64,000 nucleotides of DNA from Paenibacillus oralis (GCF_003863965.1 NZ_RRCN01000001.1:3678304-3742303); one strand, 5' to 3'; positions 49,521-61,799 are shown, numbered from the stretch's first letter. Notes: generated from the sequence alone by a model not told the origin. Translations and numbers: made by a program.

Positions 49521-50528
49521 TCAAGGGCTTAACCACAGCGCGTCCGTCAGCACCGCCCCCGTAAACACGATCGTACAGATAAGAAAGGCCAGGTAGAGGA
49601 CGAATTTGGTTTTAAAGACGGAGAGCAGCATCAACCCGTTTTTCAAATCAAGCATCGGCCCGAACACAAGAAAAGCGAGCAGTGAGCCCCCGGAAAATGT
49701 CTGCAGGAAAGTAGCGGCGACGAAAGCGTCGGACGTAGAACAAAGGGACAGCAGAAAAGCAAACCCCATCATAAACACATAGGCGCTGACCGGCCCGCTT
49801 CCGATTTCCGCGAGGTTTTCCTTGGCGACAAAAGCTTGGATGCCCGCCGTCAACATGCAGCCGATTAGCAAATATTTGCCCATTTCGAACACTTCGTCTG
49901 CGGCGTGCACGAACACGGCCGTCAGCTTGCCGCCGCCATGCCCGGGCGTATGCCCTCCATCTTCATCCATTCCTCGGGAAAAAGTGAGCTTCAGCGGGGC
50001 GTCTTTCCAGGTGAGCCAAACGATGGCGCCGATCGCCGCGGAGACGGCAAAAGCCAACCCCATCCGGGCGTACACCATATCGGGATATAAGCGAAAAGCC
50101 ATGTAGGTGGCACTGAACACGACCGGATTCAGGATAGGTCCCGACAAAATAAACACGACCGCCATATAAACGGGCATCCCTTTCTGGATCAACCGGCGAA
50201 TAAGCGGAATCATCCCGCATTCGCATACGGGAAAGATCAGGCCGAGCAGGCAGGCGCACAGGATGCCGAGCGCCGGGTTTTTGGGCATAAAGCGGCGAAG
50301 GGTCTTCTCGGACACGAACAGGTGAAGCAGCGAGGAGAGCAGCGCTCCGATCAGCACGAAGGGCAGTGCCTCCAGTAAAATGCTGATAAAGCTCGTTTTG
50401 AACGTTTGCACCTCGTTCAGCGGGACCTGCTTTAGGAGAACCGGTCCAAGGACCGTCAGGCAGGCCAGCGCAAAAGCAAGCGGAACCAGAAGCGGCAGCA
50501 AGCGGCGGGGCAGGGCGATTTTGTTCAT
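49521..50528 (-). CDS. YcgR-like permease (PF03773/DUF318 family)
   Basis: Membrane protein of 335 residues with about eight to ten membrane segments, like B. subtilis YcgR (UPF0718). Family marks are PFVLIGALLSSLLHLFVSEKTLRRFMPKNPALGILCACLLGLIFPVCECGMIPLIRRLIQKGMP (about residues 45-110), whose VCECG holds two Cys in a membrane segment, and SLCSTSDAFVAATFLQTFSGGSLLAFLVFGPMLDLKN. A His-rich cytoplasmic loop (GGHTPGHGGG near 193-202) may bind metal. The ATG at 50528 follows AAGGAG. A Zur-like box lies 66 bp upstream (50594). Confidence 0.85.
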   Translation of the reverse strand: MNKIALPRRLLPLLVPLAFALACLTVLGPVLLKQVPLNEVQTFKTSFISILLEALPFVLIGALLSSLLHLFVSEKTLRRFMPKNPALGILCACLLGLIFPVCECGMIPLIRRLIQKGMPVYMAVVFILSGPILNPVVFSATYMAFRLYPDMVYARMGLAFAVSAAIGAIVWLTWKDAPLKLTFSRGMDEDGGHTPGHGGGKLTAVFVHAADEVFEMGKYLLIGCMLTAGIQAFVAKENLAEIGSGPVSAYVFMMGFAFLLSLCSTSDAFVAATFLQTFSGGSLLAFLVFGPMLDLKNGLMLLSVFKTKFVLYLAFLICTIVFTGAVLTDALWLSP

Positions 50529-50593
50529 GTCGATCTCCTTCAACGCGGGTTCTAATTAATGTCTGATAATGGCTTGAAAACGGCTTGGCCAAA

Positions 50594-50608
50594 TCATAAT
50601 CATTACTA
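50594..50608 (-). promoter_or_regulatory. Zur-like operator of the YcgR-YcgQ operon
   Basis: TCATAATCATTACTA fits TCGTAATNATTACGA at 12 of 14 positions. It lies 66 bp before the permease start. Confidence 0.7.
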
Positions 50609-50670
50609 TTAATTTGCGCCGGAATTCAGAACCAAACTTGCAGAATCCATTAATAATTCAATTTTCCCGG

Positions 50671-50700
50671 TTGACAAAAGGGCGCAGGGGAAGATATATT
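50671..50700 (+). promoter_or_regulatory. Promoter of the second COG0523 gene
   Basis: TTGACA (50671-50676), 18 bp, TATATT (50695-50700). The perfect Zur box follows at 50715, at about +8 to +22, so Zur would block elongation or open-complex escape. Confidence 0.75.
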
Positions 50701-50714
50701 ATGAAAAAGATAAA

Positions 50715-50729
50715 TCGTAATAATTACGA
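50715..50729 (+). promoter_or_regulatory. Perfect Zur box
   Basis: TCGTAATAATTACGA, all 14 defined positions of the Bacillus Zur consensus, embedded in AAA...TTA. It lies 23 bp before the TTG start of the second COG0523 gene. Confidence 0.92.
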
Positions 50730-50751
50730 TTAAACAATAGGAAGCGGACAT

Positions 50752-51954
50752 TTGAAAAAAGAACATCAGAAGCCGATCCCGGTCACGGTGCTGTGCGGCT
50801 ATTTGGGGTCGGGCAAAACGACGCTGTTGAATCATGTATTAAACAACCGCAAAGGAATGAAGGTTGCGGTGATCGTGAATGACATGAGCGAAATCAACAT
50901 CGATGCCGATCTGGTGAACGCGGGGGGCAATTTGTCGCGAACGGAGGAGAAGCTGGTGGAGATGTCCAACGGCTGCATATGCTGCACGCTGCGCGACGAT
51001 TTGCTGCAGGAGGTGCAGAAGCTGGCGGCGGAGGGACGGTTTGATTACATCCTGATCGAGTCGACCGGGATCAGCGAGCCGGTGCCGATCGCCCAGACGT
51101 TCACTTATGCGGACCCGGATACCGGCATCGACTTGACGGCCGTAGCGAAGCTGGACTGCATGGTTACGGTCGTGGACGCGTACCGGTTCTGGCATGATTT
51201 TTCCTCCGGCGAAACGCTGCTGGAACGCGGACAGGCCGCGGGGGAGGGGGATACTCGCGATGTCGTTGATCTTTTGATCGACCAAATCGAAACCTGCGAC
51301 GTCCTGGTGCTTAACAAATGCGATTTGGTAGGTGAGGATGATCTGAACGAGCTGGAAGGCGTACTGCGCAAGCTGCAGCCGACGGCCCAATTCATCCTCG
51401 CGGTGAACGGCCGGGTGGAGCCGGAACAGATTTTGAACACCGGGCGGTTTGATTTTGCCAAGGCGAGCCTGTCGGCCGGCTGGATCAAAGAGCTGGAGCG
51501 GGAAAATCATACGCCGGAAACCGAGGAATACGGGATCGGCTCGTTTGTGTATCGGCGGGTAAGGCCTTTTCATCCGGATCGGCTCGCCCGCTTTATGGCG
51601 GACTGGCCGGAAGAAGTCGTGAGGGCCAAAGGGCTGGCCTGGCTCGCGGCCGATTCCGATCTGGCGGCCAGTTTAAGCCAGGCTGGCCCGTCGATCCAGT
51701 TTGGCCCTGCGGGTTACTGGCTGGCGGCGCTGCCGGAGGAGCAGCAGCTTGAGGTGCTCGCGCAGGAGCCCGACATGCGGGGGAAGTGGGATCCCGTCTG
51801 GGGCGACCGGATCAATGAGCTCGTATTCATCGGCATCGAGATGGACCGGAGCATGATTGAGCGGAAGCTTGACGCCTGTCTGCTAAGCGATGAGGAAATG
51901 ACGCTGGATTGGGCGGCATTCCCGAATCCGCTGCCTTGGATTTCGGCCGAGTGA
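50752..51954 (+). CDS. CobW/COG0523 GTPase (zinc metallochaperone type) 2
   Basis: G3E-family GTPase of 400 residues resembling B. subtilis YciC (ZagA). P-loop LCGYLGSGKTTLLNHVL at residues 14-30, VIVNDMSEINIDADLV, CxCC motif NGCICCTLRDDLL (Cys 75, 77, 78), LIESTGISEPVPIAQTF, NKCDLV and a complete CobW_C domain (YGIGSFVYRRVRPFHPDRLARFM onward). The perfect Zur box upstream matches yciC control. The start is a TTG after AGGAAG. The protein is predicted to hand zinc to client enzymes when zinc is scarce. Different from copy 1 in length and sequence. Confidence 0.92.
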   Translation: MKKEHQKPIPVTVLCGYLGSGKTTLLNHVLNNRKGMKVAVIVNDMSEINIDADLVNAGGNLSRTEEKLVEMSNGCICCTLRDDLLQEVQKLAAEGRFDYILIESTGISEPVPIAQTFTYADPDTGIDLTAVAKLDCMVTVVDAYRFWHDFSSGETLLERGQAAGEGDTRDVVDLLIDQIETCDVLVLNKCDLVGEDDLNELEGVLRKLQPTAQFILAVNGRVEPEQILNTGRFDFAKASLSAGWIKELERENHTPETEEYGIGSFVYRRVRPFHPDRLARFMADWPEEVVRAKGLAWLAADSDLAASLSQAGPSIQFGPAGYWLAALPEEQQLEVLAQEPDMRGKWDPVWGDRINELVFIGIEMDRSMIERKLDACLLSDEEMTLDWAAFPNPLPWISAE

Positions 51955-51962
51955 ATAACAAA

Positions 51963-52001
51963 CAAGGCGCGGCCGGGCAAATATGCCCGGGCCGCGCCTT
52001 A
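51963..52001. terminator. Strong bidirectional terminator between COG0523 gene 2 and GH48
   Basis: AAGGCGCGGCCGGGC, loop AAATAT, GCCCGGGCCGCGCCTT: a nearly perfect 15-bp stem. It serves the rightward GTPase gene and could also end the leftward cellulase transcript. Confidence 0.8.
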
Positions 52002-52058
52002 CTATATGAGAAGGTGAGAAGGAGAAAGTAAATCGTTTACCGTGTACGGGGGTATGCC

Positions 52059-55000
52059 TTACGGCTCAAGCCCCCACACGAGGGTGTCGTTGACATAGAG
52101 CGGAACGCGCTCCCATTCGGTGTAGGATGTTTTCGTCGGATCGTAGGAGAAGTCATCCGTTTCGCTGTAGTTGGACCAGTCCATTTTGTTGAAGCGGACT
52201 TGAATTTCGCCGCTGTCCGCTCCAGGCGCAAGGCTTCCCGCGCCAGAGCCGAAGGAAACTTCCAAATAGTAGTCCGCTCCCTCAGCGCTTTCGTCCAGCT
52301 TCACGAAGGTGCCTTTTACGTTTCCGCTGCCGACTACCGCGTAGTCGCAATGGAATTCCTGCGCTTTGTCCCCATCAATCGTGAAGTAGTAACGGAACTT
52401 CACATCGCTGAGGTTGACGGTTTCCTTTCCATTGTTAACGATCTTAAATTGCGCCCGGATATGATTGTCGTTTGGATTTGAATCGTTCGTTTGGTACTTC
52501 AGTTTCAGATCGCCTTCCACTGGTTTTGGCTTTTCCGTTGGGGTGGCGCTGACTTCGGCGGAATCCGGGCTCGCGCCGATTTCATTGGATGCGCTGACGA
52601 CATAATAATACGTTTGGTCATTGACGACATCAAGATCCAAGTAAACTGCATTTGTGACCGTGGCGATTTCCGTGTAAGGTCCGCCGCTCACCGTCGCGCG
52701 CTTCACCGTAAAGTTGTCCGCTCCGGCCGGTTTGCTCCAGGACAACGATACTTGGGTGTCGCCCGCTTCGGCTTTCAGTTTCGTCGGCGCTTTCGGGGCG
52801 GTTGGTTCGCCCGGACCGCCGCCGCCGTTGATCAAGCGGTCGTATTCGGCGTAAGCCGTAGCCATATCGACTTGCGACCAGAAGCGGTGGTAAGTGAATT
52901 CCGGTTTGCCGTCTTCCCATTTTTCGGTTTGCGGATTCCAGGACGTATTGTATTTTTCCTCAAGGTATTTCCAGTCGGGATCGTTTTTGATCTCGGGAAG
53001 AAGATCGGAATAACCGATGTATACGCCATTGCCGCCTTTGGACGGATCGGACGGAACCGTATTCGTCCCCGGAATCGTGTTGCCTTGTCCGTATTTGCCG
53101 CTCCAGCCTGCCGGGAAATAGATTTCCTTTTTGAAGTAGCGGTAATAATCGTTGCGCGGCTCCGGCTTCGTAATGCCGATGCCGTCATTGTAGTTCCAAG
53201 AAGCATCCAGCATATTTTTAGCGAGCTTCTCGGCTTGTTCGCCAAGCTCAGTATATTTGCCGTTTTCAGCCTTCGTTCCGGCTGCGTAGAAAGTCAAAGC
53301 CTTAATGTAGCTGCCGACCACGCCGAAGTCCTGACCCGGGTCTTTCGTCACAACGTGCAGATCGGGATTGCCGGTGTAATTGTCGAACCCGTTCCAGGTT
53401 TCCGGTTGGCCTTGCCATTCCAGATTGCCCGGAATCCAGAGTTCGCCCGGCGCTTCAACGGTAGCGATTTGCGGATCCTGTCCGCCGAGCACCCGTTGTC
53501 CTTGCTCATCGAGATAATATCCTTCCGCATCGGAAACCGGACGGCTGTCCACAAACATGTAATCCATCGACCAATCGATCCATTTATCGATCACTTGTTT
53601 GGTCATCTGGAAGTTTTCCGACGAAGTGTCCCCGTTCGAGGCGAGAATATAATACAATTCCGCGATCCGTTCCACCGGCCATGCCTGCATGCCAAACCAG
53701 TTGTTGGATGGCGGGTCGTGATAGACGGGCGCGCTGTCGTAAGCCATTCCGTAGAACGTGCTCGTTCCGGCCGGATACGCTTTGTAGGCGCCTCCCCAGC
53801 TGTTTGTCGCGCCGCCGGCGATCGCTCCTTCGGTGGATTGCAGCCAGGTGTAGAATTCCAGCTGGCGCTTCAGCGAAGTGTCCCAATCCTGTCCGGCCGT
53901 CGGGGATTCGGGAATCAGGCCGCCATCCGGGTCGGAGAGGGCATAGGACGCCACAACGTTTTGATACCCTTGATGGGCGTGGCTGGCCCCGATCCGCCAA
54001 GCCCAGTTGGCACCGTTTCCGAGACCGCCGCCCCAGGACGTATACCAGGCCATCAGATAATGGCTGGCATTTTTACCGTTGCCGGGAGTCGGGCTGCCGT
54101 CCGCTGCGCTGCCAATTTCCTGGAAGTATTTGTCATACATTCCGTAGCGGAGATAATCGCCCATCTTTTTGGCTTTGTCCAAATACTCTTCGTTATCGTA
54201 GCCCAGCTCTTTTGCCCAGTACATGGCCTGAACGGCCCGGGCATCGGCATCCGTGGCATTGGTGTAGCGCCATTGTGCCGCCGGAGCTTGGTTCTCCTTC
54301 GTGAACAGGGACATAAAGCCTTCGCCGGATTTGCCAAACGACTTGTCGTCCTGCGAAGGATGGGGAATTGCTTCCCACACCGATTCCTGCTCACCGCGTT
54401 GGAAGGTGTTCACATAGGCTGCCGTATGCTTTGGATTCAGCAGATTCCCGAAGCCGTACCAGTTGTCCACGTCGAGCAGCCAGTGCATCAGGTAAGTCTG
54501 GTTGTTCCCGTAAGTTTTCTTCAGCTCGGCGTCCAACGGGTCTTTACCGCCTGCGTATTGGCCGGTGAGCTCCGAAGGATAACGGTCGGGCTGCGGATAT
54601 TCCGCCGCGTAGGTAGCCGGGCTGTTCGGGTTGTAATAGTTCATCGTCGGCTGTTCTTCCTTGCCGTCGCCTTCGTTGACCGGAATAATATACTCTTCCA
54701 TATTATCCCAGGCCTCTTCGAGCGCGCTCCAATCTTCCGTATAGTAACCGTACAGCACCTCGAGCCACATCCAGTAGCTGTATGCCTCCGAGGTCGTCAT
54801 ATGTCCGTAGTTTGGTGCTTCGCTCATCAGCGTTTCCACGGAGTGGTAGGGAATGCCTTCGGCCGAGAAATACCCGTTAGCCGGATCCTTGATCTGGTCG
54901 TATAGTTGCAGGAAGCGGGTTCTTTCCGCAGAAGCGGCCCCGGTTTGATCGGCAACTGTTTCCGCCGCGGTTTTTGTTGCAGTATCGGCAGCGGCTTCGG

Positions 55001-55112
55001 CAGCGGCTCTTGCCGAACCGGAACCAAACATCCCGGTTCCCACGCCTAAAAATAACACTGCGGTCATCAGGATTGATGCAGGTTTCTTGCATCGTGTCCA
55101 ATGCGCCATCAT
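52059..55112 (-). CDS. GH48 cellulase with FN3 and CBM3 modules (exo-cellobiohydrolase)
   Basis: Secreted glycoside hydrolase of 1017 residues. Signal peptide (MMAHWTRCKKPASILMTAVLF, cleavage near SARA-AAE), then a GH48 catalytic domain of about 640 residues (from RFLQLYDQIKDPANGYFSAEGIPYHS to FWSQVDMATAYAEYDRLINGG), a Gly/Pro linker, one fibronectin III domain (APTKLKAEAGDTQVSLSWSKP..., about 765-850) and a C-terminal CBM3 (EGDLKLKYQTNDSNPNDNHIRAQF... to [10 protein letters not shown]). GH48 enzymes act processively from cellulose reducing ends and are the main exoglucanases of cellulolytic Bacillota. The gene lies 70 bp after the GH9 gene, same strand, probably cotranscribed. RBS AAAGGATG. 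Confidence 0.95.
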   Translation of the reverse strand: MMAHWTRCKKPASILMTAVLFLGVGTGMFGSGSARAAAEAAADTATKTAAETVADQTGAASAERTRFLQLYDQIKDPANGYFSAEGIPYHSVETLMSEAPNYGHMTTSEAYSYWMWLEVLYGYYTEDWSALEEAWDNMEEYIIPVNEGDGKEEQPTMNYYNPNSPATYAAEYPQPDRYPSELTGQYAGGKDPLDAELKKTYGNNQTYLMHWLLDVDNWYGFGNLLNPKHTAAYVNTFQRGEQESVWEAIPHPSQDDKSFGKSGEGFMSLFTKENQAPAAQWRYTNATDADARAVQAMYWAKELGYDNEEYLDKAKKMGDYLRYGMYDKYFQEIGSAADGSPTPGNGKNASHYLMAWYTSWGGGLGNGANWAWRIGASHAHQGYQNVVASYALSDPDGGLIPESPTAGQDWDTSLKRQLEFYTWLQSTEGAIAGGATNSWGGAYKAYPAGTSTFYGMAYDSAPVYHDPPSNNWFGMQAWPVERIAELYYILASNGDTSSENFQMTKQVIDKWIDWSMDYMFVDSRPVSDAEGYYLDEQGQRVLGGQDPQIATVEAPGELWIPGNLEWQGQPETWNGFDNYTGNPDLHVVTKDPGQDFGVVGSYIKALTFYAAGTKAENGKYTELGEQAEKLAKNMLDASWNYNDGIGITKPEPRNDYYRYFKKEIYFPAGWSGKYGQGNTIPGTNTVPSDPSKGGNGVYIGYSDLLPEIKNDPDWKYLEEKYNTSWNPQTEKWEDGKPEFTYHRFWSQVDMATAYAEYDRLINGGGGPGEPTAPKAPTKLKAEAGDTQVSLSWSKPAGADNFTVKRATVSGGPYTEIATVTNAVYLDLDVVNDQTYYYVVSASNEIGASPDSAEVSATPTEKPKPVEGDLKLKYQTNDSNPNDNHIRAQFKIVNNGKETVNLSDVKFRYYFTIDGDKAQEFHCDYAVVGSGNVKGTFVKLDESAEGADYYLEVSFGSGAGSLAPGADSGEIQVRFNKMDWSNYSETDDFSYDPTKTSYTEWERVPLYVNDTLVWGLEP

Positions 55113-55182
55113 TATATCATCCTTTCCATGAAATTAGTCAAATCCGTTCCGCTGAATGGAGAAATTGGCGGAATTTTGCGGC

Positions 55183-57939
<2,757 letters not shown>

Positions 57940-58257
57940 TTAAGAGATTCTACGAGAAAACAAAAGATGCGGCTCTTACTGGCCGAAACAGCTCTCGTTT
58001 CTCCTAAAATCTAAAATTATGCTGGTCGGAGTAACGTCTAAACCAATAAAAACGATCCGTTCACCTCACTTTCTGTTTCAATATAAGGGGGGAGTAGCAG
58101 ACTAGCGAGAGGATAAGTTATCCGACCTAACCATAATATACCAAAAGCTGTCATAGAATTCTATAATAAGAGCCTAATATTTATCAAAAATCTACAAAAT
58201 ATGACTTTAGAACTATCATTTATAAAATTTAAGGCAATTGAACTTCCATGCATAGAA

Positions 58258-58293
58258 GAGGCTGCCCGTAACCTGATCTGGTCAGGGGCAGCC
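58258..58293 (-). terminator. Hairpin after speD
   Basis: GGCTGCCC and GGGGCAGCC with an inner CTGATC/GGTCAG pairing follow the speD stop by a few bases on the minus strand. The T-run is weak. Confidence 0.55.
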
Positions 58294-58299
58294 TTTAGA

Positions 58300-59130
58300 T
58301 TAGTGGGTATCCTCCACCCGAGCCGGCTCGATATTTTTGCCGTAGAAGATTTCATCCATTTCCGCAACGAGTCTTTCCGTCATTTCCTTTTTCTCCTCGG
58401 ACGTCAGCGCCTCTTTCGTGTAACCGAACAAATAGTTGTTTAAATCAAACTGCTTCAGCTTGCATTTCGTGTGAAAAATATGCTCCTGGTACACGTTGAC
58501 GTCGATCATCTGATAAAGCTCGATCACTTCATCGGGAATATAATTTTGAATGGAGCTGATATCGTGATCGATAAACAGCTTCTGGCCGTTAATATCCCGG
58601 GTGAACCCTCTGACCCGGTAATCGATCGTCATGATGTCCGAATCAAACGAATGGATCAGATAGTTGAGCGCCTTTAGCGGAGAAATTTCGCCGCAGGTGG
58701 AGACGTCGATATCGGCCCGGAAGGTGCTGATGCCTTCGTTCGGATCGTATTCCGGGTACGTATGGACGGTGATATGGCTTTTGTCGAGCTGCATGACGAC
58801 GGATTCGGGAAGCGGACCGGGAGATTCGGCAAAAGATTCGGTAGGCACCTCCACCACAGGGCCTTCGGAGACGAGCATCGTGACGCTGGCCCCCTGGGGG
58901 ACATAATCCTGGTTGGCGATGTTCAGGACATGGGCGCCGATGATGTTCGCCACGTTGCTGAGAATGTTCGTCAGACGGTCCGAATTGTACTCGTCGTCGA
59001 TATAGGCGATGTAGGCTTCGCGTTCTTCCTTCGTCCGGGTATAACAAATATCGTACATATTAAAACTTAACGTTTTGGTCAGATTGTTGAATCCATACAG
59101 TTGAACGTGCTGCTCCGGCGTCAGCTTCAT
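58300..59130 (-). CDS. speD: S-adenosylmethionine decarboxylase proenzyme
   Basis: SpeD, 276 residues, of the long bacterial (E. coli) class. It makes decarboxylated SAM for spermidine synthesis. The protein cleaves itself to form a pyruvoyl group; the processing site is [13 protein letters not shown] with Ser118 after Lys117, matching Lys111-Ser112 in E. coli. Other blocks are [28 protein letters not shown] and [31 protein letters not shown]. The ATG follows GGAGGGGATTCC. Other polyamine genes are not in the window. Confidence 0.93.
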   Translation of the reverse strand: MKLTPEQHVQLYGFNNLTKTLSFNMYDICYTRTKEEREAYIAYIDDEYNSDRLTNILSNVANIIGAHVLNIANQDYVPQGASVTMLVSEGPVVEVPTESFAESPGPLPESVVMQLDKSHITVHTYPEYDPNEGISTFRADIDVSTCGEISPLKALNYLIHSFDSDIMTIDYRVRGFTRDINGQKLFIDHDISSIQNYIPDEVIELYQMIDVNVYQEHIFHTKCKLKQFDLNNYLFGYTKEALTSEEKKEMTERLVAEMDEIFYGKNIEPARVEDTH

Positions 59131-59184
59131 CAGGGAATCCCCTCCAGAATAGGTGTACCCTAATTTTTATTCCCATTCTGGCGT

Positions 59185-59229
59185 GAAAAAAACGCGAGCA
59201 GCCGGGTTTTAACCCCGGATACTCGCGTC
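59185..59229 (-). terminator. Terminator of the 59.2-kb lipoprotein gene
   Basis: Minus strand: GCGAGTATCCGGGG pairs with CCCGGCTGCTCGC, followed by TTTTTTTC, about 20 bp after the stop codon. Confidence 0.8.
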
Positions 59230-59250
59230 CGCCGCGGTCTGGTTATGCTG

Positions 59251-59811
59251 TTATTCCGCTGCTTTCACTTCCGTTACGCCGGTCACTTTGCCGTTGTCGG
59301 AAGCGTCAAACGTCGATTGCAGCTCTTCGCTGGCAAAATACAGGTTTCCTTCAATCGTCGCGTCCACCAGCTTAAAGCCTGGAGCTTCGACATACACGTC
59401 GCCAACGAATGTACCGCCTTGAATGCGGGCGTTTTCGCTTTTGACCGTCAGCTTCGGCGCCGTCAGCTTGAACGAAGCGGTGATGTTATGATCGGCGTCC
59501 TGCGTGTACAAGGCGATTTTGCGGGCTTTTGCGTCTTTGTTCGTAAAGTCGCCTTCCAATACGAGGTCCTGATCAAAGGTCAGGTCGTTCAGCGTGGCGA
59601 TGATCCAGGTTCCGTCGGCGCCGATCGCTTTCAAAAAGGCGTCGTTGGTGTTGACCACGGAAGCGGAAGTCATGGCGTCGGCCGTTTGGTTCGCTGCCGC
59701 ATTGCCGCCCGCTGCGTCGCCCGCCGCGCTGTTTCCGGAGCCGCCGCCGCAGCCTGCCAGCAAAGCTGCCGATAAGGCGAAGGTGAACGCCAGGCCTGCG
59801 ATTTTTTTCAT
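59251..59811 (-). CDS. Small secreted lipoprotein of unknown function
   Basis: Lipoprotein of 186 residues: MKKIAGLAFTFALSAALLAGC lipobox (Cys21), then a Gly/Ala/Asn-rich linker, then about 120 residues of repeated beta-strand character (LTFDQDLVLEGDFTN, ASFKLTAPKLTVKSENARIQGGTFVGDVYVEAPGFKLVDATIEGNLYF), which resembles a right-handed beta-helix or polymer-forming repeat. No enzymatic motif. RBS AGGGGGAGAAACC. Monocistronic with its own terminator. Confidence 0.75.
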   Translation of the reverse strand: MKKIAGLAFTFALSAALLAGCGGGSGNSAAGDAAGGNAAANQTADAMTSASVVNTNDAFLKAIGADGTWIIATLNDLTFDQDLVLEGDFTNKDAKARKIALYTQDADHNITASFKLTAPKLTVKSENARIQGGTFVGDVYVEAPGFKLVDATIEGNLYFASEELQSTFDASDNGKVTGVTEVKAAE

Positions 59812-59892
59812 GTTGGTTTCTCCCCCTCAAAAAATGCGTTGGTTTATATTGCAAATCCATAATAATTAATTTTGAAGGGAGTGTATGTGATA

Positions 59893-60828
59893 TTATTCAC
59901 GATGTTTCTTTGTTCCGATTAATATGCGGAAATCGAACATTACGGTCAGCTGTGGTTGCCGGGTGACCCGGGACACCTGGTCCGCCGGCAGATTCCAAAG
60001 CAAGGGGGTCATCGCCACCAAATGCCGGATCTCGTCATGCCGCAGCGTGGCGGGATATTGAATCCGCCGGGAAAGGACGAGCTCAAAATGCTCCGCAAAA
60101 CGTTCGATGGTGCGGGTATTCGAATACGATTTTTTCGCGCCGTCCCCGTAAAACCGTTCGCGCAAAGGCTGCAGATACTCCGTCTCAGGAACGACCTTGA
60201 TCAGCAGCCCACCGGGTGAAAGCAGGCGTTTAAACTCCGCATAATTGGAAGGCGACAGCAGGTTGAGAATGCAGTGCGTCCGCTCGCCCGCAATAGGGCT
60301 GTTGGCCAAATCGGAGACGCACCACAGGATGTCGGGACGCTCCTTACGGCCGTTTTGGACGGCTGCCGCGGCATGTTTGGCTGCCAGGCGGATGCCTTCT
60401 TTGGAAATGTCGATGCCGATTCCTAGCGGAGTGCCAGGCAGTTGATGCCCCAAAGTGTGCAAAATGGCGGACAGATGGGAGCCTTCGCCGCAGCCCGCAT
60501 CCATGATTACAGGTTTATCGGGAGCCAAGGCGGGCAGCCGGTTGGCGATTTCGGCGCAAAGGGCGGAGATCAGCGGTTCAAAATAACCGCGCTCGTGCAA
60601 AAGCTGGCGCGCTGCAAACAGCCGCCCGTCGTATTTAGTCGTTTTGGCGGCGCGCGGCAGCAGATGTACGTACCCCGGCTTGGCCAAATCAAAGCAATGC
60701 CCCTGCGGGCAGATCAGGCTTTTTAAATGGTCAACGGCCATGCGGCCGGAACAGATCGGGCAAACAAACAGATGCTCATATTCGGCAAAAAGGGATTGCC
60801 ATGCAGTAATTTTTCCATTGGTGGACAT
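59893..60828 (-). CDS. 23S rRNA (guanine-N1)-methyltransferase (RlmA family)
   Basis: RlmA-like methyltransferase, 311 residues; the family methylates N1 of G745 or G748 of 23S rRNA. The N-terminal zinc finger reads FVCPICSGRM...SLICPQGHCFDLAKPGYVHLL (about residues 20-55). The SAM domain has IMDAGCGEGSHLSAIL (about 107-122), GIGIDISKEG and a C-terminal SRRIQYPATLRHDEIRHLVAMTPLLWN. Which guanine is modified cannot be told. The start follows a weak GGGGTGTTTCT; still the best ATG. Confidence 0.85.
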   Translation of the reverse strand: MSTNGKITAWQSLFAEYEHLFVCPICSGRMAVDHLKSLICPQGHCFDLAKPGYVHLLPRAAKTTKYDGRLFAARQLLHERGYFEPLISALCAEIANRLPALAPDKPVIMDAGCGEGSHLSAILHTLGHQLPGTPLGIGIDISKEGIRLAAKHAAAAVQNGRKERPDILWCVSDLANSPIAGERTHCILNLLSPSNYAEFKRLLSPGGLLIKVVPETEYLQPLRERFYGDGAKKSYSNTRTIERFAEHFELVLSRRIQYPATLRHDEIRHLVAMTPLLWNLPADQVSRVTRQPQLTVMFDFRILIGTKKHRE

Positions 60829-61036
60829 AGAAACACCCCATTCTCATTCGTATTTACGTGAATGAAAAAAGGCACAGATAAATAAACCCGGCAGCTATAT
60901 TTCAAAAAAAGCCGAGTTTACGCCATCCGTACCTTTCATTAACGTAAGCGAATGTAATGGATCATGATTCAAAAGTCACTCCAATGCGAATGTGATCCTT
61001 AACATTATACCTTCCCAAAGCGGGGGATTACAACTT

Positions 61037-61720
61037 CTATTGCGCCTCAATCTCCACCGTGTAACTGAAGGAATGCCACACCCCGAAATTATCTTTGACC
61101 GTGATTCCCCGCCGCCCTCCCATGGCGGCATCCAGGTAGTAGGGATAGCTTTTGCCTCCGGTGTAATGGCCGCGGTAAGAGCCGGCGAACGTGACGGGAA
61201 CGGCCTCGAACCGGATTTCGCGGGGAGTTACGCTAAGTACGCGGGTCGTTTGTTTGGAAGAGCCGTAGTTGGCTTCTTCCGTCTGCTGCACGCTGCTCTC
61301 GGCCTTTAGCATGTTAATGTCGCTTTGCATCGCGGTGAGCGTCTCGCGAATCCCCGAGATATCGGCCGCTCCTCCGGCCCCGATAGCGGGGATGCAGAGG
61401 CGCTGCCCAACCCGCAAGGAATTCGGATCCGTTCCCGGGTTGGCCTCCAAAATGCTCGAAACGCTGACTCCGTAGGCCTGCGCGATGGCATACAGCGTAT
61501 CCCCGGGCTCGATGATTTTCGAGAAGTGATTGGGCGGACAGGACGGGATGCAGATCACCTGACCGACCTGGAGATTGTTCGGATCGATCCCCGGATTGGC
61601 CGTGAGAATTCGCGACACGCTCGATTCCAGCCGAAACGCGATGTAATTCAGTGTGTCTCCGGGCTGGATCGTATATGGATAGTGCTCTGCGGGGCAATGC
61701 CGATAGTAGTGATTGAACAA
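61037..61720 (-). CDS. LysM-domain protein with two LysM repeats
   Basis: Peptidoglycan- or chitin-binding LysM protein of 227 residues. The two LysM repeats are YTIQPGDTLNYIAFRLESSVSRILTANPGIDPNNLQVGQVICIP (about residues 15-58) and KIIEPGDTLYAIAQAYGVSVSSILEANPGTDPNSLRVGQRLCIP (about 67-110). A short coil (RETLTAMQSDINMLKAES) and a C-terminal beta domain ending GVWHSFSYTVEIEAQ follow. No signal peptide, so spore coat or mother-cell location is likely, as in SafA-like proteins. The frame begins at 61759, but AAAGGAGAACG lies inside it; TTG at 61720 has correct spacing and is preferred. Confidence 0.75.
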   Translation of the reverse strand: MFNHYYRHCPAEHYPYTIQPGDTLNYIAFRLESSVSRILTANPGIDPNNLQVGQVICIPSCPPNHFSKIIEPGDTLYAIAQAYGVSVSSILEANPGTDPNSLRVGQRLCIPAIGAGGAADISGIRETLTAMQSDINMLKAESSVQQTEEANYGSSKQTTRVLSVTPREIRFEAVPVTFAGSYRGHYTGGKSYPYYLDAAMGGRRGITVKDNFGVWHSFSYTVEIEAQ

Positions 61721-61799
61721 GGAAACGTTCTCCTTTCTATGAACGGTTTTCCTATACACTATGCGAAAGCTGGGCGCCTGTTACCCTCAACCTTCGCGA

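Noticed and set aside
52491..54905. Open frame of 804 codons on the plus strand opposite the GH48 gene
   Set aside because: It is antisense to a clear GH48 coding region, has Arg/Gly/Ile-rich composition typical of complement translation of GC-rich genes and no domain or ribosome binding site.
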